DNA from: Bacteroidota bacterium
GTDB lineage: Bacteria; Bacteroidota; Bacteroidia; Flavobacteriales; Crocinitomicaceae
DNA length: 19,228 nt
Direction: 5' to 3'
NCBI GenBank assembly: GCA_029558435.1
Contig: JAKQEZ010000535.1
Coordinates: 1 to 19,228 of the forward strand
A program made the position numbers and the translations under genes. This document shows, one piece after another, positions 15,801 through 19,228 of the stretch. Under the pieces are notes generated by a model, which saw only the letters and a program-made list of their open reading frames with translations, did not search any database and had not been told where the DNA came from. Position 1 is the stretch's first letter, and every line of letters starts with the position of its first letter.

Positions 15801-16486
15801 TCAACATTTTTTAATATTGAGCTATTAATTGGCTGTTTGGGGTAAATCTTTACAATTGCATTTTTTTGAAAATTGTTCTCTAAAATGCAGGAATTTAAAA
15901 AGAAGTCTAATGCAGTTTGATCCGAACTAATATCAATATTGTCAAAATCTGAATTGTCGGACTCTATAAGTTCTGTCTTTTCTTCAAAAAGATTTATAGT
16001 AGTAAAGTCTTCGTTTAATGTTTTTACAGAATAAAAGAAGTAATCTTTTATTTGTATATGTTCAGCCTGATATATTGGCATTTTTTCTGGTCGTGTTTCG
16101 ATATTTTCATCACTACTTTCTTCTAAATATTCATTTTTTCTTATTGGAAAAAGTTGTCTTAAATTATCTCGAACTATTATTACTCTGTCTTTAAAGAAGG
16201 AACTGTCAATATAGTTGATCAAATAACTAAATTGAGGAAAGGAAAGTAAATGGAATTGTTTTTCAGAATTCAATTTTGTAAAAACATTTGTAAACCAATT
16301 TTTGTCGAATAGATCTTCATTTCCATTCAAGTGAAAAGTCTCCAAGTCTGTTATGTTGTCTAAAAGATTAGCTTTATCAATTAACTCTGTTTGTCCAAGA
16401 AGCACAAATATTTGATTTGTCTTTCCTGTACTTTGGTCAGTCAATATTTCAATTGTTTTGTTAGAGTAGAATTCTGAAAATGTCAT
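12818..16486 (-). CDS. Large RecQ-like SF2 DNA helicase
   Basis: A 1222-residue protein. The helicase core is central: Walker A APTGAGKS (321-328), SPLIALMKDQ (349-358), DEAH (425-428), VTATA (464-468), STKAFGMGVDISD (591-603) and QEIGRVARK (621-629), as in RecQ-type 3'-5' DNA helicases. The typical RecQ is about 600 residues with a zinc-binding RQC region and HRDC. Here no zinc cysteines are seen after motif VI. Instead there are an N-terminal extension of about 290 residues and a C-terminal part of about 570, neither recognised. Long RecQ-like helicases of this type occur in phage-defence loci, so a defence role is possible but inferred. It is the sole gene of its block, ATG 37 bp from one repeat core and stop 10 bp from the other. 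Confidence 0.85.
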   Translation of the reverse strand: MTFSEFYSNKTIEILTDQSTGKTNQIFVLLGQTELIDKANLLDNITDLETFHLNGNEDLFDKNWFTNVFTKLNSEKQFHLLSFPQFSYLINYIDSSFFKDRVIIVRDNLRQLFPIRKNEYLEESSDENIETRPEKMPIYQAEHIQIKDYFFYSVKTLNEDFTTINLFEEKTELIESDNSDFDNIDISSDQTALDFFLNSCILENNFQKNAIVKIYPKQPINSSILKNVERVNYVLNLFGGSLSLLKEEIIKEDYQVNKSTKDLLLKYWGEKAEFRGLKVYRNPDIGNQVSEISQGLIVETIIKEYENSKRNEKTRDLFLTAPTGAGKSLLFQLPAFYVSQSGDITIVISPLIALMKDQVNAIITDRNFDKVAYLNSELSLIDRERVIENCQSGEIDILYMSPELFMSYDIKHFIGERKLGLLVIDEAHLITTWGRDFRVDYWFLGNHVRKVRKYHNLSFPMVAVTATAIYGGANDMVFDSIDSLVMHNPHVFIGQVKRSDITFAVNNHDRFSTNYESNKLAQTVDFIKKINDVGLKTLVYTPYTKHIRQIIDKLNNEKLDIATGYYGSMPAEQKEFSFRQFKSGQRKIMISTKAFGMGVDISDIELVYHHAPSGLLPDYVQEIGRVARKPEIKGFAALNYSSQDQRFTKALHGMSALRQYQIKEVLKKIYKAYIKNNKSRNLLLSVDDFGHIFENAIDLDQKVLTALMMIEKDYLAKTRFNVIIARPKKLFVRVFARISDQHLSIYRAKYAETFTHISSLENGNNIVEIDLDKLWYQNFNDKSFPIVKRDFYTGYLFRNDGIEVIPQLKMSFERLDTFNNLYQSLQLLFANIQTIFANFEGSFFNQKELEAELNKLLNDETKAEKISKFILSSYSGRLIQPGVIEANAFLQQRREIDGYKYRVFNNQYLASFTALTNRLNNLFGNTDEYIVNRYVTNKESNSINYVRLGYFLEMLELGTFEIKGGENPMVFIRINDPLRIERDSNNNNYTNTLLSKTLERHHLSNQIFDHFFLRSFSNDERWDFVEDFFLGSDVDILLDKHKGGEANNLNIIEFLNNNSTPIKAEATESDEKNNIHIFHPNSESFYNSTNLLTIENEQGIRTMKISEWLVEDPVSFHTVFQKYKLKIDGKVFEILVSKLKANHFEHFRDSLGLNIRIDFKGYDKQVKASVPYTDKPVEFYKWWCDNKDQVTMKFQEKLILFDKVFMQKPTVLKSEHRKILNK

Positions 16487-16523
16487 ATTGTGTCTTTATT
16501 TGCGGTCTGTTTGGTATAATGTC

Positions 16524-16653
16524 ACCCAACGTGTTTGTATATGAAAAGTAGCAGGTTTATGTGTGCCATTTTTTAGATTAAAACAAAGATAGCAGAAAAG
16601 AACTAACTTTTGTGTTAGCTCTTAACTGCTATTTTTTATATACGTTGTTAGGC
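16524..16653. repeat. attC-like inverted repeat, divergent sequence
   Basis: Left core ACCCAAC and right core GTTAGGC both fit the integron consensus RYYYAAC / GTTRRRY. The arms pair: GTATATGAAAAGTAGCAG on the left against CTGCTATTTTTTATATAC on the right. An inner CTAAC-TTTTGT-GTTAG hairpin is present. The length is 130 bp like the others, but the arms lack the GGGGCTTTGCG...GCCAAACC sequence shared by other copies. The shape is conserved and the sequence is not. Confidence 0.75.
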
Positions 16654-16660
16654 AACGTTT

Positions 16661-16828
16661 TTATTTTCCTCTGTTGGTTTTTTTTAATGCTAAAATCATT
16701 GATATTATTCCAACTGTAGTTCCAATAAAAACCGATATTGAAATGGTATATGATATAACGTCAAAGATAAAAAGCATTATTAAAATTGCTACAATAATCA
16801 TCCAAGTAATAATACTTCTCTTTACCAT
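16661..16828 (-). CDS. 55-aa two-helix membrane protein
   Basis: MVKRSIITWMIIVAILIMLF then IFDVISYTISISVFIGTTVG and IISMILALKKTNRGK. Two membrane helices (about 6-24 and 30-48) with basic ends put both termini in the cytoplasm. The ATG at 16828 lies 6 bp after the stop of the Gly/Ala-rich lipoprotein gene, and the TAA lies 7 bp from the repeat core, so it is the second gene of a two-gene block. Small two-helix proteins next to pore-like toxins often give immunity. That role is only a suggestion from context; no family is recognised. Confidence 0.6.
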   Translation of the reverse strand: MVKRSIITWMIIVAILIMLFIFDVISYTISISVFIGTTVGIISMILALKKTNRGK

Positions 16829-16834
16829 AACAAT

Positions 16835-17635
16835 CTAATCAAACCAACCTCCGAATATCGCTTGACCTGTAAAAGCAGATGCGGAAGACATAATTCCACC
16901 TGCTGCAATGCAAAGTCCAACTCCAACAGCACCACCTGGTCCTCCAGCAGCAATCATAGCAGCAGCACTTCCATTTGCAACCATACCTGCTGCCATTCCG
17001 ACAGCACCTGCAGCATCTGAAAAGCCAATAATACTCCAATTAAAATCACCATCTTTTTTAGCAGTATTGATGCCTAAAGCTGATTGCCAAGCATCACCTT
17101 TTGATTTCCAGTACTCTAAACTTGACTTTCCAACTTTAGCCATTGTAATAATCATAGTATATTCATAATCATCTCTCAATTGTTTTGTTGGTACATAATT
17201 TGTAAGCTCTTGAATTTTAGTGTCAATATCTTTTTTACTATCCAACATTAAATCTTTTAAAAAATAATACTCATAAGAAAAAACTTGACTATGATTTGTG
17301 CTTAAAGTATTTTCAAAATCTCTAATGTCATCATCAATGAATTCATCAGGAACATTTTCTTCATATTTTGAATCTAAACCATTTTGCAGCACAAACTCTA
17401 ACGACTTATCTCCAAAAAAGAGATTTGTTTGATTTTGGTCAGAAATTGGAGTTTCGTCTAAATGTGTGTAGATGTAATCTAATCCATCATTGTGGGTTGT
17501 GGCTACTAAATCTGGGTCCCATAATAAGTTTTGACCTTTTCTTGCCAATAATGTACTATCGGTTGCTTCGACGGTCATTTCGTCACTTGAGTTTGTTGAA
17601 CAGGACGAAAATAAAACAGTAATAACTAAAGCCAA
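16835..17635 (-). CDS. Lipoprotein with Gly/Ala-rich hydrophobic C-terminus
   Basis: About 266 residues from TTG at 17635. The N-terminus PLALVITVLFSSCSTN has a lipobox (FSSC). In frame before this TTG stand the codons for KKLKKLKFLSP, the ideal basic start of such a signal peptide, but no ATG, GTG or TTG occurs among them before a TAA at 17675. The true start is thus unclear. Residues about 20-190 are acidic and helical (QNLLWDPDLVATTHNDGLDY; ELTNYVPTKQLRDDYEY). The last 65 or so residues are an uncharged Gly/Ala chain (GAVGMAAGMVANGSAAAMIA, then GGPGGAVGVGLCIAAGG) with glycine-zipper spacing. Such tails occur in membrane-inserting peptides and some bacteriocins. It is followed by a 55-aa two-helix protein. 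Function unknown. Confidence 0.7.
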   Translation of the reverse strand: MALVITVLFSSCSTNSSDEMTVEATDSTLLARKGQNLLWDPDLVATTHNDGLDYIYTHLDETPISDQNQTNLFFGDKSLEFVLQNGLDSKYEENVPDEFIDDDIRDFENTLSTNHSQVFSYEYYFLKDLMLDSKKDIDTKIQELTNYVPTKQLRDDYEYTMIITMAKVGKSSLEYWKSKGDAWQSALGINTAKKDGDFNWSIIGFSDAAGAVGMAAGMVANGSAAAMIAAGGPGGAVGVGLCIAAGGIMSSASAFTGQAIFGGWFD

Positions 17636-17807
17636 TGGACTTAAAAATTTCAGTTTTTTCAGTTTTTTTAAAAATTAAGTTATTAATAAATTTGGTGTTG
17701 AGTGATTAAACGCTCTATTTTGAATTTGATAACGAAGGATTTTGTTTTATATTATATAAATTTGATTAAATCTTTGTTTTTTTCAATCTGGATTTTTTCC
17801 AAATGTT

Positions 17808-17938
17808 GCCTAACGGTTCGGGGCTTTGCGAAGTGGCGATTTTTAGCACAAAATTTCAATCGGAGAACAAATGTTGAACTTTGCACAAATGTTACATAGA
17901 AGCACTTCAGCCGCCATATTGCCAAACCGATGTTGGCT
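17808..17938. repeat. attC-like imperfect inverted repeat
   Basis: Left core GCCTAAC (fits RYYYAAC) then GGTTCGGGGCTTTGCGAAGT and GGCGA; right arm CCGCCATATTGCCAAACCGA then TGTTGGCT. The interior has TAGCACAAAATTT and TTTGCACAAATGTT. The left core with its flank (TTGCCTAAC) is a perfect reverse complement of the other end of the same block, GTTAGGCAA at 16647. The right core touches the dinB-like stop codon. Confidence 0.8.
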
Positions 17939-17939
17939 G

Positions 17940-18491
17940 TCAGGCGTTTTTCATCGTAGCTTGTATTCTGTCAATTTGTGCCAAATGTCGAATAATATGG
18001 TTGATGTAAAATTGAAAAGTGTCGCCCAATTTCAGTTTGATTAAACTTGAGATTGAAGTTTGAATTTTTACTTTGTTTAAACTCACATTTCTTGATTTAT
18101 TTAGCAAGTCCAAAAGTTTTATTTGTTGGTTAATAAAATTGTCAATTACCATTTTGTCAAGATTTGCGTTTAATGGATTTTTGTCTTTAAATGTTTTCAT
18201 TTTATTCAACTTTTCCTTTGGTAGCATACTTTTCGCAAAGTAATTTCCTAAAATACCACTGTTAAATTCGATTTCAGTTTTAGTAGATGAATTTTTTATT
18301 TTACTTTCTATTTGAGGCAAATAAAAGTTGCCAAATAAGTTCAAATGTTCCAAACATTCCAAAATGCTCCACGATATTTCATTTTCTTTCCACGTTAATT
18401 TATTCAAATCGTATGATTTTAGTTTTTCTGCTTGGTCTATAATTTGTCTTGTTTGTTCCAAAAGCGTTTGTATTAATTTCTCTGATTGCAT
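17940..18491 (-). CDS. DinB-superfamily protein
   Basis: A 183-residue four-helix-bundle protein of the DinB/YfiT-like superfamily, counted from ATG at 18491; an in-frame TTG at 18509 would add six residues. Three histidines are placed as in the family: His49 in ILECLEHLNLFGNFY and His165/His169 in FYINHIIRHLAQIDRIQ. They usually bind one divalent metal. Members act as thiol transferases or hydrolases, or have no known substrate. It lies 55 bp downstream of a Crp/Fnr-type regulator in the same block, a pairing often met in Bacteroidota, so that regulator may control it. The TGA at 17940-17942 is one base from the repeat core. Confidence 0.85.
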   Translation of the reverse strand: MQSEKLIQTLLEQTRQIIDQAEKLKSYDLNKLTWKENEISWSILECLEHLNLFGNFYLPQIESKIKNSSTKTEIEFNSGILGNYFAKSMLPKEKLNKMKTFKDKNPLNANLDKMVIDNFINQQIKLLDLLNKSRNVSLNKVKIQTSISSLIKLKLGDTFQFYINHIIRHLAQIDRIQATMKNA

Positions 18492-18546
18492 AATTATATT
18501 TTTATGCAAAGGTCTAAAAGGTCTATTTTATAAACCTTGATTGAAG

Positions 18547-19053
18547 TCAAGATTTTTTTAATCGAGATAAAGTTTCTGCACTCATTCGTAAATAATTGGC
18601 AATGTGTCGATGTGGAATTTCTTGGAAAAGTTGCGGACTTCGTTTTAGAACTCGTTGATATCTTTCTTTTGGTGAGTTGGTTAATATGTCAATTTCACGC
18701 TCCATTTGTTGAATAACCAAGTCTTCTAAAATTTTTGCCCATAGATTTTGATTATTTTCATTCTTTAAAAATTCATCAAATTGTTTTTTGGTGATGACTT
18801 TTACAACGGTCTTTTTAATGGCTTGAATAAATAAGTCAGAAGGTTTTCCTGTCAAAAAAGAATCCAACGAAACTATTAAATTGTCTTTGTAACCAAACCT
18901 AATCGTTTGTTCTTCATAGTCGTCTAACACAAAAATTCTCAAACTTCCACTTTCGATATAGTTCAAATTAGTGTCAATGCTACCTTTTACTTTCAGAAAC
19001 TCATTTCTATCAATGTTAATTGTCTTGTCGGAAAGTTCTACAATTTCTCTCAT
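18547..19053 (-). CDS. Short Crp/Fnr-family transcription regulator
   Basis: A 168-residue protein. Residues 8-95 form a cNMP-binding-like beta-roll (TINIDRNEFLKVKGSIDTNL, YIESGSLRIFVLDDYEEQTI, SLDSFLTGKPSDLFIQAI). A long dimer helix follows, and the C-terminus ERYQRVLKRSPQLFQEIPHR then HIANYLRMSAETLSRLKKS is the start of the helix-turn-helix. Bacteroidota members of this group are usually about 190 residues; this one lacks the N-terminal helix. ATG at 19053 is fixed by an in-frame TAA three codons upstream. The phosphate-binding Arg of true cAMP binders is not evident, so the ligand is unknown. It heads a two-gene block with the DinB-like gene. Confidence 0.87.
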   Translation of the reverse strand: MREIVELSDKTINIDRNEFLKVKGSIDTNLNYIESGSLRIFVLDDYEEQTIRFGYKDNLIVSLDSFLTGKPSDLFIQAIKKTVVKVITKKQFDEFLKNENNQNLWAKILEDLVIQQMEREIDILTNSPKERYQRVLKRSPQLFQEIPHRHIANYLRMSAETLSRLKKS

Positions 19054-19085
19054 TGTTGTTTAGTAGTGCGGTTCAATACGCTTGC

Positions 19086-19228
19086 AACCAACGGTTCGGG
19101 GCTATACGTAGTGCGGGATTTAAAGGCACTTCACTTTCGGTCTGGCACGAACGGTAGCCAAAGCTACGCTTTGTGTTTTAACTTTATTTTCTGTAAAACG
19201 TCAAAGCGTAGCTTTGGCGGAATAGAAG
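19086..19228. repeat. attC-like repeat, cut by the window edge
   Basis: Left core AACCAAC followed by GGTTCGGGGCTATACGTAGT and GCGGGA, nearly the same as the left arms at 12675 and 17808. The right arm lies beyond the window. The interior has a perfect 17-bp inverted repeat, GCCAAAGCTACGCTTTG (19157-19173) and its complement at 19202-19218, around a 28-base loop. The left core pairs partly with the other end of the crp-dinB block (GTTGG-TG shared). Confidence 0.65.

Noticed and set aside
16839..17039. 66-aa - strand ORF rich in Cys and Arg inside the lipoprotein gene
   Set aside because: It is a frame shadow of the Gly/Ala-rich tail (GC-rich codons read out of frame).
18521..18556. CTTGA...TCAAG hairpin with T-run between crp-like and dinB-like genes
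   Set aside because: The T-run follows the stem only on the + strand, opposite to both genes, and the stem is only 5 bp.
1..19228. Integrase, transposase, CRISPR array, tRNA or rRNA
   Set aside because: None could be recognised on either strand; the integrase expected for a complete integron would have to lie outside the window.

Overview
The window looks like a chromosomal segment of an AT-rich Bacteroidota bacterium. The signs are Sel1/WG-repeat secreted proteins, lipoproteins with short Bacteroidota-style signal peptides, a DUF6428-containing ars operon, a short Crp/Fnr regulator beside a DinB-fold protein, few Shine-Dalgarno sequences, and one promoter of the TTG-N19-TAnnTTTG type. I cannot name a genus. 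No tRNA, rRNA, IS transposase, integrase or CRISPR array was seen.

Layout. Bases 1-755 (+ strand) hold the end of an ECF sigma factor gene overlapping a four-helix membrane protein gene, a normal core-genome pair. Bases 756-4304 (- strand) hold a decaying cluster of secreted proteins: a large intact Sel1/WG-repeat protein, an upstream small secreted protein with a frameshift, a short WG-repeat gene broken by a nonsense codon, and a downstream orphan signal-peptide ORF.

From about 4.4 kb to the right edge the organisation changes. Genes or small operons, all on the - strand, are separated by related 130-195 bp imperfect inverted repeats that begin with ...AAC and end with GTT... on the + strand. 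The best are at 4417, 6924, 7580, 10960, 12675, 16524, 17808 and 19086; weaker ones lie near 4337 and 5222. Each gene block ends within 1-38 bp of one repeat. The bases at the two ends of one block are complementary to each other and differ between blocks. This is the architecture expected of integron gene cassettes with attC sites, where the terminal bases belong to the circular cassette. I read the region as an integron-like (CALIN-like) cassette array with large, often multigene cassettes. No integrase is visible in the window.

Cassette contents, in the direction of transcription (right to left): Crp/Fnr regulator + DinB-fold protein; Gly/Ala-rich lipoprotein + two-helix 55-aa protein; 1222-aa RecQ-like helicase; arsR + DUF6428 + 41-aa membrane peptide + thioredoxin-type arsC, with two ArsR-type operators but no arsenite pump; tandem RNase H protein + UvrD-like helicase carrying a nuclease-like insert and a zinc ribbon; 136-aa membrane protein; 528-aa lipoprotein of probable TIKI/EreA-like fold; SAM methyltransferase. 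The cargo is typical of accessory genomes (stress resistance, nucleic-acid enzymes that may serve in defence, possible antagonism). The most novel aspects are the cassette array itself and the helicase, RNase H and lipoprotein cassettes.
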